64,000 nucleotides of DNA from Flavipsychrobacter sp. (GCA_016786615.1 JAEUVX010000002.1:620001-684000), one strand, 5' to 3'; shown: positions 19,081 through 26,582, counted from the stretch's first letter. The notes: a model not told the origin generated them from the sequence alone. Numbers and translations are program-made.

Positions 19081-19284
19081 TTAGTGCTGTATCATTTCTG
19101 CAGTTATATAATCCAGGCCAACCTCTAAAGCATTTTGTTCTACAGCTTTATACTTATTTCCGAGGCCTTTCTCATGTATCAGGTTCAATCCTCGTTCCAA
19201 TAACTCAGCAAATCGTTCTTTGCTTAATATCGTCTTATACTTTGTTTCGTATAATGTGTTTGCTATCTCTTGTTTCATTATCAT
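19081..19284 (-). CDS. Small hypothetical protein
   Basis: 67 aa (65 if the second ATG at 19278 is used). Charged and predicted mostly helical, without membrane segments or known motifs: KTILSKERFAELLERGLNLI and LEVGLDYITAEMI look like amphipathic helices. Good codon composition for this genome and a clean intergenic position between a META lipoprotein and a secreted protein support it as real. I do not recognise the family. Confidence 0.5.
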   Translation of the reverse strand: MIMKQEIANTLYETKYKTILSKERFAELLERGLNLIHEKGLGNKYKAVEQNALEVGLDYITAEMIQH

Positions 19285-19325
19285 TCTATTTTTTTTAGGG
19301 TCAATGAACTACACAATCTTTTATG

Positions 19326-19874
19326 CTACAGTTGCGTAGCAGTGTAAACTACATCTACAGTGTAAGTACCTGCAGGGTAAGCAAAACCCGGTGTAGCTTC
19401 ATACATTACGCTGAATGTCTGGTTACCACCGTTGTTACAGTTTGTCAGCAGGTTTGCAGCTGTTGATGTCAGGTCAGCAAAATCACTAAATGAACCTGCG
19501 ATAGCACCACCTGTACCGTTTGCACTTACTTTAAGAGCAAGAACACCGGAAACAGGCATTGTTGGTGCAGGAGTAGTAGAACCTGTATAAGAGAAGTTAG
19601 TTGCGTTTGTTTTTACAGTAACACCGAATTTCTTGTTTGAACGTACTTTCAAACCTTGTGCAGATGACTGAACACCATTTGCATAATCGTTAACTGTGTT
19701 GAAAGCCAGATTAACTGCTGCACCTGTTGCGCTGTTGTTACCTGTGAATGTTAATTCGATGGCGTTGCTCAGGTTCAGATTAACTGTTTGAGTAGCAGTA
19801 GATGAAGCGTTTTGAGCTTTTGCTGCTATTGTTACACAAGAAAGAATGGCGGCGAATAATACGATCTTTTTCAT
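19326..19874 (-). CDS. Secreted beta-rich protein, paralogue of the gene at 28268
   Basis: 182 aa with a clear signal peptide ending AAKAQ. The mature part is low in charge, rich in Asn, Thr, Gly and Ala, and organised as beta strands: TVNLNLSNAIELTF, FNTVNDYANGV, KVRSNKKFGVTV, FSYTGSTTPAPTM and PAGTYTVDVVYTAT. The closing block resembles fimbrial/WxL-like extracellular domains (DUF4402-like), but I do not claim membership. The protein at 28268-28813 shares every block. A strong promoter with the box CATCTTTG precedes it, suggesting abundant expression as a surface or fibre component. Confidence 0.7.
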   Translation of the reverse strand: MKKIVLFAAILSCVTIAAKAQNASSTATQTVNLNLSNAIELTFTGNNSATGAAVNLAFNTVNDYANGVQSSAQGLKVRSNKKFGVTVKTNATNFSYTGSTTPAPTMPVSGVLALKVSANGTGGAIAGSFSDFADLTSTAANLLTNCNNGGNQTFSVMYEATPGFAYPAGTYTVDVVYTATQL

Positions 19875-19911
19875 TGTTATTATTTTAGTTGCTGTTGTTT
19901 GTTTGATGATA

Positions 19912-19944
19912 CAAAGATGGCTGCATTACATGCGCATAATCAAA
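19912..19944 (-). promoter_or_regulatory. Promoter of the secreted beta-rich protein
   Basis: Minus strand: TTTG, then 21 bp, then CATCTTTG (complement of 19912-19919). Same spacing and -7 box as the duplicated microprotein genes at 22830 and 23392. Predicted leader about 30 nt. Confidence 0.65.
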
Positions 19945-20048
19945 AAAACAACCCTTGTTAACGCTGGTTTCACAAGCGGTTAACGACCGATTAACAAGCT
20001 ACATCGGCACAACAGGAGAATAAAGTCGTAACTAATTGATAATCAATA

Positions 20049-20780
20049 TTAATGAGAGATGCGTACCGGCGACTTCCTGGCACGGTTGCCATACTTTCTA
20101 TAGGCGGAAACTGTACGCTTGATATAATTAAGAAAAGCATACTCATCCATACTACGCAATTGTGTATAAGATGGGCGGAACATGAGTTTGTATACACGAA
20201 GGCTATCGCCTGCTAACCCTGTAATGGAAGTAATCAGGTTGTCATTAAATGTATAGTCTATATACTTCTGTTCCTGAAACCAGGCATACTCCTGTTGGAA
20301 AGCCCAAATTTGCCGGCTCTTTTTGCTCATCGCCGAAAAAGGATGCTGGATGGCATCAATAGTGGTCATCTGAGGGTACTCCAGTTCTTTTTTATATAAC
20401 AGTGCATATTTAAGGCTATCTGTTTTATAATCAGGAGAGGCCATGTTTTCAAATCTGGGAACGGCAGGATTATATTTTTGCATGCCTACCTTATAAAACG
20501 ATACCAGCTTACCTTGCGGCAGCCTGAAACGGATTACCTTATAACCATCCTTCTTAAATTCTATCAGATTGCCCGTAGCTACAGATATGGAAAAACGGCC
20601 ATCCTTATCGCTCGTTGCTACTTCGTTGGTATGAATATTCGTGACCAACACATCATTTACGGGCCTATTATCCTCATAATCAGTCAGTTGACCTTGCATA
20701 ACCTGTCCGTATGCCACAGCGTTGGCTACACACATCAGCAATACACCTGCCAACCAAAATCTAGTAAGTACACGGCCCAT
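20049..20780 (-). CDS. Exported protein with carboxypeptidase-regulatory-like (CarbopepD_reg) domain
   Basis: 243 aa. A signal peptide (about residues 1-26, ending VAYGQ) is followed by MQGQLTDYEDNRPVNDVLVT and KDGRFSISVATGNLIEFKKDGY, the usual beta-sandwich of the CarboxypepD_reg-like family found at the start of TonB receptors and in stand-alone periplasmic proteins. The C-terminal 130 residues are helical, Tyr/Lys rich and unassigned. Divergent from pyrD with 74-92 bp between. Function unknown; envelope location is inferred. Confidence 0.7.
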   Translation of the reverse strand: MGRVLTRFWLAGVLLMCVANAVAYGQVMQGQLTDYEDNRPVNDVLVTNIHTNEVATSDKDGRFSISVATGNLIEFKKDGYKVIRFRLPQGKLVSFYKVGMQKYNPAVPRFENMASPDYKTDSLKYALLYKKELEYPQMTTIDAIQHPFSAMSKKSRQIWAFQQEYAWFQEQKYIDYTFNDNLITSITGLAGDSLRVYKLMFRPSYTQLRSMDEYAFLNYIKRTVSAYRKYGNRARKSPVRISH

Positions 20781-20857
20781 AAAATCGGTCTAAAGATACA
20801 CTATCACAAACAGCCATTGTCGTATAAAATGTTAAAAAACATACAAGTATCATAATG

Positions 20858-20865
20858 TATCTTTG
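20858..20865 (+). promoter_or_regulatory. -7 element just upstream of pyrD
   Basis: TATCTTTG fits TAnnTTTG. Transcription would begin near 20871-20873, at or next to the ATG at 20873, and downstream of the alternative ATG at 20855. It therefore favours the later start and implies a nearly leaderless message. No convincing -33 box is visible. Confidence 0.5.
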
Positions 20866-20872
20866 CACCCGC

Positions 20873-21898
20873 ATGTACGGTATTATTCGCAAAATTTTAT
20901 TCAGCATCGACCCCGAAAAGGTGCACTATATGGTAATGAAACGCCTGCAAACGGCGTATAATCTTCTCCCGATGCGCAACATGCTGAAAAGCATGTACAC
21001 AGTTAAACACCCAAGCCTCGAGCGGACTTTATGGGGCATTACATTCCCCAACCCTGTAGGGCTTGCAGCTGGTTTTGATAAAGATGCAAAATATACAGAT
21101 GCTCTTGCTGCTTTAGGTTTTGGTTTTGTGGAAATAGGCACCCTCACTCCACGCCCCCAACCGGGAAATCCTAAACCTCGCCTGTTCAGGCTACCTGCAG
21201 ACCAGGCTCTTATCAACCGTATGGGCTTCAATAATGAAGGTTCAAAAGCAGCAGCGGAAAGACTCAAACATAGAAAAGAAAAACTTGTAATAGGAGGCAA
21301 TATTGGCAAAAACAAGGATACACCTAATGAAGATGCCATTAAAGACTACGAAGCCAGTTTCCGGGATTTGTATGATGTAGTGGATTATTTTGTAGTAAAC
21401 GTCAGCAGCCCCAACACTCCCGGGCTACGCGCACTACAGGATAAGGAACCATTGATGCATATCCTCAATACCCTGATGACATTGAACAAATCATTAGGCA
21501 ATCCAAAACCATTATTGTTAAAAATTGCTCCGGACCTTACCAACGAGCAGCTTGACGATATTATAGAAATAGTAGAAACAACAGGTATCCAAGGCCTAGT
21601 AGCTACTAATACAACCATAGACCGCAGCAACCTGCATACACCTGCTGCCGAGGTTGAAGCTATAGGTGCTGGTGGTCTCAGCGGATTACCGGTGCGCAGC
21701 AGGGCAACTGAAGTAATACGCTACATCAGCAAAAAAAGTAACGGACAGATACCTGTTATTGCAGTGGGTGGTATTTTTACAGCGGCAGACGCTAAAGAAA
21801 AATTGGATGCAGGTGCAGTGTTAGTACAAGTATACACCGGCTTCATTTATGAAGGCCCTGCTACAGCATCAAATATTTGTAAAGGACTTATCTCTTAA
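20873..21898 (+). CDS. pyrD: Dihydroorotate dehydrogenase (quinone), class 2
   Basis: About 341 aa from the ATG at 20873. It oxidises dihydroorotate to orotate in pyrimidine synthesis, passing electrons to membrane quinone. The N-terminal amphipathic helix ([19 protein letters not shown]) marks class 2 enzymes. FMN-site blocks are [59 protein letters not shown] (catalytic Ser region) and [10 protein letters not shown] near the end. The start at 20855 would add six residues but lies upstream of the -7 box. Followed at 5 bp by a TerC gene. Confidence 0.95.
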   Translation: MYGIIRKILFSIDPEKVHYMVMKRLQTAYNLLPMRNMLKSMYTVKHPSLERTLWGITFPNPVGLAAGFDKDAKYTDALAALGFGFVEIGTLTPRPQPGNPKPRLFRLPADQALINRMGFNNEGSKAAAERLKHRKEKLVIGGNIGKNKDTPNEDAIKDYEASFRDLYDVVDYFVVNVSSPNTPGLRALQDKEPLMHILNTLMTLNKSLGNPKPLLLKIAPDLTNEQLDDIIEIVETTGIQGLVATNTTIDRSNLHTPAAEVEAIGAGGLSGLPVRSRATEVIRYISKKSNGQIPVIAVGGIFTAADAKEKLDAGAVLVQVYTGFIYEGPATASNICKGLIS

Positions 21899-21903
21899 TA
21901 CAC

Positions 21904-22698
21904 ATGAACGAGTTATTAACTGTTGACGGGCTCATAAGCCTTCTGACCCTTGCTATACTCGAGATTATTCTTGGTATAGACAATGTAATTTTTGTCTCCA
22001 TAATCATGGGGCGTTTGCCAAAAGAAAAACAACTGTCAGCACGTCGTATCTGGATGTTTACCGGCATTGGCGTACGTGTGATACTACTTATGGCACTCAG
22101 CTGGCTTGTACAGCAAAAAGGCAAACCCTTATTTACCGTATTTGATAAAGGCTTTGACCTTGCGAGCCTGGTAATGTTGGGAGGCGGCCTATTCTTACTA
22201 TATAAAACCGTAAAGGAAATACACGCTAAACTGGAAGGCGAGGAAGAAGAACTTGGCGTAAAAAACAGTGGTAAGTCTATTGGCTTTGCCGCTGCTATAG
22301 GAGAAATGATTGTAGTAGATATGATTTTCTCATTCGACAGTATGATAACTGCCGTTGGTATAGCCAAGCATGTGGAAGTAATGATTGTGGCAGTAGTCAT
22401 AGCCATGTTTGTTATGTTTCTTTTTAGTCATAAGATTGCTGCGTTTATACACAAACACCCTACCCTCAAAATGCTGGCACTTTCTTTCCTGGTGCTGGTA
22501 GGTGTTGTACTGATAATAGAAGGATGGGATAGTGAACGTGCGCATGACATGCACCTGAAAAACTATGTGTACTTCGCTATGGCATTCTCTTTTACGGTAG
22601 AATTGCTGAATATGCGTATGCGCCGCAAAACAAAATCAAAACCTGTGGTGCTGCACGAACCTGACCCCGACAAAATAGATTACAAAGACGGCATATAA
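21904..22698 (+). CDS. TerC family integral membrane protein
   Basis: 264 aa with about seven hydrophobic segments. LEIILGIDNVIFVSIIMGRL and VVDMIFSFDSMITAVGIAKH carry the two acidic membrane motifs (G-x-D-N and F-x-x-D-S) that define the TerC family, implicated in metal ion (often manganese) export. A cytoplasmic acidic loop (EGEEEELG) separates the halves, and the C-terminus is charged. It starts 5 bp after pyrD, so cotranscription is likely; the pairing has no obvious metabolic meaning. A perfect terminator follows. Confidence 0.9.
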   Translation: MNELLTVDGLISLLTLAILEIILGIDNVIFVSIIMGRLPKEKQLSARRIWMFTGIGVRVILLMALSWLVQQKGKPLFTVFDKGFDLASLVMLGGGLFLLYKTVKEIHAKLEGEEEELGVKNSGKSIGFAAAIGEMIVVDMIFSFDSMITAVGIAKHVEVMIVAVVIAMFVMFLFSHKIAAFIHKHPTLKMLALSFLVLVGVVLIIEGWDSERAHDMHLKNYVYFAMAFSFTVELLNMRMRRKTKSKPVVLHEPDPDKIDYKDGI

Positions 22699-22720
22699 AC
22701 TGTAAACAGCAATAAATGAT

Positions 22721-22746
22721 AAAGCCCCGTAGAAACGGGGCTTTTT
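22721..22746 (+). terminator. Intrinsic terminator after the TerC gene
   Basis: AAAGCCCCGT (22721-22730) and ACGGGGCTTT (22735-22744), perfect 10-bp stem, 4-nt loop, then a T run. Confidence 0.85.
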
Positions 22747-22778
22747 ACATATAGAGGATAAGAGAGAACATTTAAAAA

Positions 22779-22821
22779 ACCGGAGCTGCAGGAACATCAT
22801 CGCAAACCCGCATGCCCCGGT
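22779..22821 (-). terminator. Structured 3' end of microprotein copy 1
   Basis: On the minus strand ACCGGGGC (22821-22814) can pair with GCTCCGGT (22786-22779), one G-T pair, with a loop of about 27 nt that contains a conserved segment shared by both copies; TTTTTT follows the stem. The large loop is unusual for a simple terminator. Confidence 0.55.
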
Positions 22822-22829
22822 AGTGTTTT

Positions 22830-22928
22830 TTAGAAATTCACTGCCAGTACCATGCAGGTAACAATAGAAACAAACAACATTATTTTCTTTGAAACTTCAG
22901 CTTTGCGGATGTGAACAGTGTTTTTCAT
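22830..22928 (-). CDS. 32-aa membrane microprotein, copy 1
   Basis: The product is a basic head (MKNTVHIRKAEVSKK) followed by one hydrophobic helix (IMLFVSIVTCMVLAVNF) ending at the stop, so it should insert in the inner membrane with the head inside. I take the ATG at 22928: the longer frame upstream (to 23021) would run through the promoter. A TTTG-N21-CATCTTTG promoter and a leader of roughly 55 nt precede it. The amino acid sequence is identical in the copy at 23392. Family not recognised. Size, topology and tandem copies resemble small toxic or regulatory membrane peptides, but that is only an analogy. Confidence 0.6.
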   Translation of the reverse strand: MKNTVHIRKAEVSKKIMLFVSIVTCMVLAVNF

Positions 22929-22989
22929 AATTGTGTGTTTTTTAGTGTTTTTGTTTTGTGTGTGTTTTTTATTTTTCGCTTTGATGAAA

Positions 22990-23022
22990 CAAAGATGCAA
23001 CACAAACACACCCATAACCAAA
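22990..23022 (-). promoter_or_regulatory. Promoter of microprotein copy 1
   Basis: Minus strand TTTG, 21 bp, then CATCTTTG (complement of 22990-22997). The identical arrangement precedes copy 2. Confidence 0.65.
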
Positions 23023-23280
23023 TAATAAGACTCACTTAACGATGCCTTTAAAATTGGTTAACTAAAAAAATGACAACTGCTTAACACCCCGTTTATAAAC
23101 GACTCGTTAACAAATCATACAAATCAATACAGCAAAGGATTTCAATAATTATTCCCTCAAACAAACGGTTACCATTTCAAGACAGAAACATACTTACATT
23201 TCATATTTTGCAATCCTTACAAACATGACTATATAGGCATGAGCAACAAATTGTTTGCACGTTGAAAAACAAAATAAGTA

Positions 23281-23300
23281 AAGCCCCTTAAAAGGGGCTT
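23281..23300 (-). terminator. Hairpin between the duplicated units
   Basis: AAGCCCCTT (23281-23289) and AAGGGGCTT (23292-23300) are perfect 9-bp arms. On the minus strand the stem is followed by TTACTTATTTT, so it could back up termination of copy 2; the plus-strand flank has no T run. The same relative position before copy 1 is held by the TerC terminator. Confidence 0.55.
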
Positions 23301-23336
23301 CGCTATATATAGAGGATAAGAGAGAACGTTTAAAAT

Positions 23337-23383
23337 AACCGGGGCTGCAGGAACATCATCGCAAAAACCAACAGCACCCGGTT
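23337..23383 (-). terminator. Structured 3' end of microprotein copy 2
   Basis: On the minus strand AACCGGGTGCTG (23383-23372) pairs with CAGCCCCGGTT (23347-23337) with one bulged T, loop about 24 nt, followed by ATTTTA. The stem sequence differs from copy 1 but pairing is kept. Confidence 0.55.
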
Positions 23384-23391
23384 AATGCATT

Positions 23392-23490
23392 TTAGAAATT
23401 CACTGCCAGTACCATGCAGGTAACAATAGAAACAAACAACATTATTTTCTTTGAAACTTCAGCTTTGCGGATGTGAACAGTGTTTTTCAT
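23392..23490 (-). CDS. 32-aa membrane microprotein, copy 2
   Basis: DNA and protein identical to copy 1 over the coding region: basic amphipathic head then a hydrophobic C-terminal helix with one Cys. ATG at 23488-23490, stop at 23392-23394. It has its own copy of the promoter (CATCTTTG, complement of 23552-23559) and its own hairpin 3' end. Retaining an identical peptide while the 3' region has drifted suggests either recent duplication with gene conversion or selection on the peptide. Function unknown. Confidence 0.6.
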   Translation of the reverse strand: MKNTVHIRKAEVSKKIMLFVSIVTCMVLAVNF

Positions 23491-23551
23491 AATTGTGTGT
23501 TTTTTAGTGTTTTTGTTTTGTGTGTGTTTATTATTTTTCGCTTTGATGAAA

Positions 23552-23584
23552 CAAAGATGCAACACAAACACACCCGTAACCAAA
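23552..23584 (-). promoter_or_regulatory. Promoter of microprotein copy 2
   Basis: Minus strand TTTG, 21 bp, CATCTTTG (complement of 23552-23559), as in copy 1. Confidence 0.65.
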
Positions 23585-23776
23585 TAATAAGACTCGCTTA
23601 ACTATGCCTTTAAAATTGGTTAACTAAAAAAATGACAACTGCTTAACACCCCGTTTATAAACGACTCGTTAACAAATCATACAAATCAATACAGCAAAGG
23701 ATTTCAAGGCACATCAATCTTCTGCTGGACAAGACTATATTTATACCTACATTTATATAGCACTAAAACATAAGGT

Positions 23777-24127
23777 ATGAAATACATAGTTATGATGCTG
23801 GCAATCTGCTTCACTGTAATAAATGCTACTGCACAGCAAAACAATAATTCAACAGTTAAAAAATCAACTGCAGAAACTGACAAGTTGAAGCTATACCCCA
23901 ACCCCGCCAAAACTTATGTAAACATTTACGTTGACTGGAAAATAGCCCAACCCTTCAGCATAATTATTCATGATATGCAGTTTGATACGCAACTGAATGA
24001 AATAAAAGTAGGCGTGCGTAAAAGTTACCAATATGCATTGGATGTCACACAACTACCGGCAGGGAGATATAAGATTACCGTTGTAGGAACAACGAAAATG
24101 GAGGAAGTACTGATAGTTAATAAATAG
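23777..24127 (+). CDS. Sorting-domain-only T9SS protein
   Basis: 116 aa: a signal peptide (about residues 1-19, ending ATAQ), a short Asn/Ser/Thr linker, then a complete type A sorting domain: KLYPNPAKTYVNIYV, IIIHDMQFDTQL, and LPAGRYKITVVG with the terminal KMEEVLIVNK strand. There is no room for any cargo domain. The product would be exported to the periplasm and could engage the type IX translocon or be cleaved there. Either it is a decayed remnant of a larger cargo gene, though with clean ends, or a small protein that acts through the domain itself. Confidence 0.75.
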   Translation: MKYIVMMLAICFTVINATAQQNNNSTVKKSTAETDKLKLYPNPAKTYVNIYVDWKIAQPFSIIIHDMQFDTQLNEIKVGVRKSYQYALDVTQLPAGRYKITVVGTTKMEEVLIVNK

Positions 24128-24296
24128 GGGTATTGTGGTTTACAATTGTCATACTATCACCTATAATTGTAAGAGATATGTAAAAGTTTTGTCACAGTAT
24201 TAAAATATGACATTTCACATTAAGAAAATATGATTAGATTTAGGTTAGAACAGGGGTTAGATTTAATGAATAATTAACCATGCTAAAAATGTATTT

Positions 24297-25673
24297 ATGA
24301 AAAAAGCCTTTTTATACATACTAGCTTTCAGCTACACGGTAGCACTGAATGCAAAAGATGGGGCCGACGGGCTGACTACCGGCGTGGTTATAAATGGTGG
24401 TGGATTCCCGCATTTCAACCCCCAAGGAAGCAAATATGAAAACAAATCTAATTACAGGTTAATTGCCAAAACAAATACGAAGCATAACGGAACTTGGTTT
24501 CAGTATAATGACTCAACGACTTATAAATACAGCTTTGGAAGATCAGGTCAGGTAAATATTGATCAACCGCAATACGATGAATCAATCCTTTTTGACGAAG
24601 CAGTAACATACTATTACAATGCTACAGCCGGCAAGTACGATAATAAATTATTCAGAACGCAAACATTTGACAATAAAACAAACAACATACTTTCCCTCAG
24701 ATATTCCATCTGGCATACACTAACACAAGCATGGAAAGACTCTGCAAAGTATTCATATAAATATATTACAGGTACTAATAAAATTGACCAAACACTATTT
24801 CAATTGTGGGTTGGTGGTACATGGACTCATAATGTCCCGTCAACACTTACTTACGATGGCAATAAAGTAGTCCAAATAAATTCCCTTGCATACAGTGCGT
24901 CTTATACATACGATGCAAATAATAATATCATTGCTATCGAAGACAAAATATCAGACCATGGCAGTGGTATTTTGTACAATAACGAACGTAAGTTATACAC
25001 CTATGGTAGTAATAATGAAGTAGCATCATATACTCTCGAGGTTTGGAACACAACCGATAATAGCTGGAAAAAATCAAAATACTGGGAATACACATACTCT
25101 GCTGCAAAAAATGTAACAGAAAGTGTTGAGTACAACTGGAATGGCACTGGATGGGATAGGTATAGCAAACATGAGTACACTTATGATGCAAATAATAATA
25201 AAACAACGGATAAAACCATGCTCTGGAATGCAACATCAGGCAGTTTCTACAATTATATGTTAGAAACATGGTTATATAATACACATGGTTTGGTAGAAAG
25301 TATTACCACTATTAGTTGGGACAATACGGGGAATCAATGGCAATATGCAGCTTCAAATACACAAACAAGGTATTATTATGAATACTTTGCAACTGCTATT
25401 GCTAATACGTCATTTGCAGATAATAGCATTATGAAATTATATCCGATACCGGCAACTGACATACTTCATATTTCGCTTAATCTGCCCAAAACACTGGATG
25501 CACGTTTTAGTATATTAAATATGGCCGGCATTACAGTAAAACAATGGTCAGAAGAAAATCTGCAGAACAATACACTTCATATTAATACCGAAGCATTACC
25601 TGCAGGTAATTATATATTAAACATTCAGTCAGATGCCGCTATAGCATCTCAAAGGTTTGTAATAAATAAATAA
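24297..25673 (+). CDS. Secreted T9SS protein with YD-like repeats
   Basis: 458 aa. After a signal peptide (to about residue 19, LNAKD), the middle has repeating aromatic/Asn-rich units such as ASYTYDANNNIIAIED and YTYDANNNKTTDKTM, alternating with SAWNNT-like strands, resembling YD/RHS-type beta repeats. A type A sorting domain occupies about the last 80 residues (LYPIPATDILHISL ... LPAGNYILNI). It should be exported and possibly anchored to the surface, where such repeats usually bind carbohydrate or form shells; no enzyme motif is seen. It follows the sorting-domain-only gene by 169 bp. Confidence 0.78.
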   Translation: MKKAFLYILAFSYTVALNAKDGADGLTTGVVINGGGFPHFNPQGSKYENKSNYRLIAKTNTKHNGTWFQYNDSTTYKYSFGRSGQVNIDQPQYDESILFDEAVTYYYNATAGKYDNKLFRTQTFDNKTNNILSLRYSIWHTLTQAWKDSAKYSYKYITGTNKIDQTLFQLWVGGTWTHNVPSTLTYDGNKVVQINSLAYSASYTYDANNNIIAIEDKISDHGSGILYNNERKLYTYGSNNEVASYTLEVWNTTDNSWKKSKYWEYTYSAAKNVTESVEYNWNGTGWDRYSKHEYTYDANNNKTTDKTMLWNATSGSFYNYMLETWLYNTHGLVESITTISWDNTGNQWQYAASNTQTRYYYEYFATAIANTSFADNSIMKLYPIPATDILHISLNLPKTLDARFSILNMAGITVKQWSEENLQNNTLHINTEALPAGNYILNIQSDAAIASQRFVINK

Positions 25674-25686
25674 TATACAATTTTAA

Positions 25687-25730
25687 TATAAACGATAATA
25701 GCTCCTTAGTCGGAGCTATTATCGTTTATA
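25687..25730 (+). terminator. Long hairpin terminator after the YD-like gene
   Basis: Perfect 19-bp arms (25687-25705 and 25712-25730) with a 6-nt loop TTAGTC. A/T-rich outer and GC-rich inner stem. Confidence 0.85.
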
Positions 25731-25765
25731 TTACATTTTTAAAGGATTTTATTATTTTTAAGCCC

Positions 25766-26278
25766 TTGAAGCACATAATATACATATTGCTATTGGTTGG
25801 CTTCGCACTAAATACTGCTGCGCAAACCGACAATGGGGAAGAACCTCTTGCTGTCAGGGTCTTGGCAATAGATACCAGCGTTACGATAGCCAGACGATTC
25901 AGCGAAAAAATGGGAGAGCTTGTTCCGGAATACAAACTTGCTTTTATAGATAACGAAACCAGGCATATGGTTCGGTATGTATTCAAAAACGAAAAGAACG
26001 AAACGCTTAGAATTGATTATGGCTTTGACACCGAAACATTTACTGAAGGAGAAAAACAAATAAAACGCACTGTTGTAGATTACCAACGCATCAGCGGAGA
26101 ACTTAAGGCAATAACTATAATATACAATTTTCTATTTGCTGCTACCCTTACTCCCGAAAGAGTAATGTCAACCAGTACTCAGGGTAGCCCCATAACTTTC
26201 ATGGGCAAAACATACCAATACTCCTTTTTACCCGACGATTATGAACCCGGATATTGGGTTCTATCCTTTCTCAGGTAG
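25766..26278 (+). CDS. Secreted hypothetical protein (TTG start)
   Basis: 170 aa. The only reasonable start is TTG at 25766, which directly opens a signal peptide (KHIIYILLLVGFALNTAAQ); no in-frame ATG lies upstream. The mature part is acidic with alternating strands and helices (AVRVLAIDTSVTIARRFSEK, RHMVRYVFKNEKNETLRIDY) and no motif I know. No sorting domain, so it probably remains periplasmic. It is isolated between two terminators or long gaps. Confidence 0.6.
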   Translation: MKHIIYILLLVGFALNTAAQTDNGEEPLAVRVLAIDTSVTIARRFSEKMGELVPEYKLAFIDNETRHMVRYVFKNEKNETLRIDYGFDTETFTEGEKQIKRTVVDYQRISGELKAITIIYNFLFAATLTPERVMSTSTQGSPITFMGKTYQYSFLPDDYEPGYWVLSFLR

Positions 26279-26419
26279 TTATTATCACTTATCGTTGTAT
26301 ATACGTCTATTGTATATTTAATTAATGTAAGCACAATAAAATGATTAATAGCTACTTATATTACGAAAAGAACAGGATACTATACTTCATCCTCTATAAG
26401 ACACATTTTCATGTATTTT

Positions 26420-26452
26420 TTTGTATTTCTGGACGATGGTTTATTAATTTTG
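26420..26452 (+). promoter_or_regulatory. Orphan Bacteroidota promoter
   Basis: TTTG (26420-26423), 21 bp, TAATTTTG (26445-26452): the same spacing as the microprotein promoters and a perfect TAnnTTTG. Transcription would start about 26459. The next plus-strand protein gene is more than 2.5 kb away beyond two minus-strand genes. Confidence 0.6.
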
Positions 26453-26458
26453 CATATT

Positions 26459-26582
26459 GCGCTTTTCAAAGTAAAGAAGTATATTAGTAATCGAATTTAT
26501 GCCCCCGTATATTTTCGGGGATTTACATAGTTTGTTTTGTTTGATAAAAAGAGGCTGCCATTTTTGGCGGCTTCTTGCTTTT
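26459..26582 (+). ncRNA. Candidate small RNA (about 120 nt)
   Basis: Proposed transcript from the orphan promoter to the hairpin at 26551-26574 and its T run (CTTGCTTTTT). It contains a hairpin CCCCG/CGGGG (26503-26507, 26516-26520) with an 8-nt loop. A 28-codon frame at 26499 has no protein character. The transcript would be antisense only to the last base of the neighbouring gene. No known RNA family is recognised; existence depends on the promoter being active. Confidence 0.35.
26551..26574 (-). terminator. Hairpin terminator after the 510-aa gene (also fits plus strand)
   Basis: GAGGCTGCCA (26551-26560) and TGGCGGCTTC (26565-26574) pair with two G-T pairs. T runs occur on both sides: the complement of ATAAAAA on the minus strand and GCTTTTT on the plus strand. 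Confidence 0.65.

Larger units (their letters stand above)
22749..23145. repeat. Tandem duplication, copy 1
   Basis: About 397 bp that recur at 23307-23707. The unit holds, read on the minus strand, a promoter, a leader, a 32-aa microprotein gene and a structured 3' end. The coding part is identical in both copies and only about four single-base changes are seen upstream. The 3' hairpin region (22775-22825) differs far more. No transposase, target-site duplication or terminal inverted repeat is visible. Confidence 0.9.
22929..23391. other. Gene-free stretch between the microprotein copies
   Basis: 463 bp without a convincing protein gene. It contains the promoter and upstream region of copy 1 (to 23145), a 130-bp unique spacer (23146-23280), a hairpin (23281-23300) and the 3' part of repeat copy 2. 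In the spacer, a weak promoter-like TATTTTG near 23209 on the plus strand precedes the hairpin by about 70 bp; I cannot tell if a transcript is made. Confidence 0.6.
23307..23707. repeat. Tandem duplication, copy 2
   Basis: About 401 bp matching 22749-23145, offset about 560 bp. Ends in the same sequence (AGCAAAGGATTTCAA) as copy 1, after which the flanks diverge completely, so the duplication boundary is sharp on this side. Confidence 0.9.
26279..26581. other. Gene-free stretch with a strong orphan promoter
   Basis: 303 bp between convergent genes. It contains no credible protein frame, but holds a near-consensus promoter (26420-26452) reading plus, a GC hairpin (26503-26520) and a bidirectional terminator-like hairpin (26551-26574). 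Confidence 0.6.

Noticed and set aside
22881-22900. Antisense promoter inside the microprotein gene (TTTTCTTTG on the plus strand)
   Set aside because: Only a partial match to the -7 box and no TTTG at the right distance; kept as a test in the finding, not as a feature.
22749-23707. CRISPR array or insertion sequence at the tandem repeat
   Set aside because: Only two long units, no spacer periodicity, no transposase, no terminal inverted repeats.
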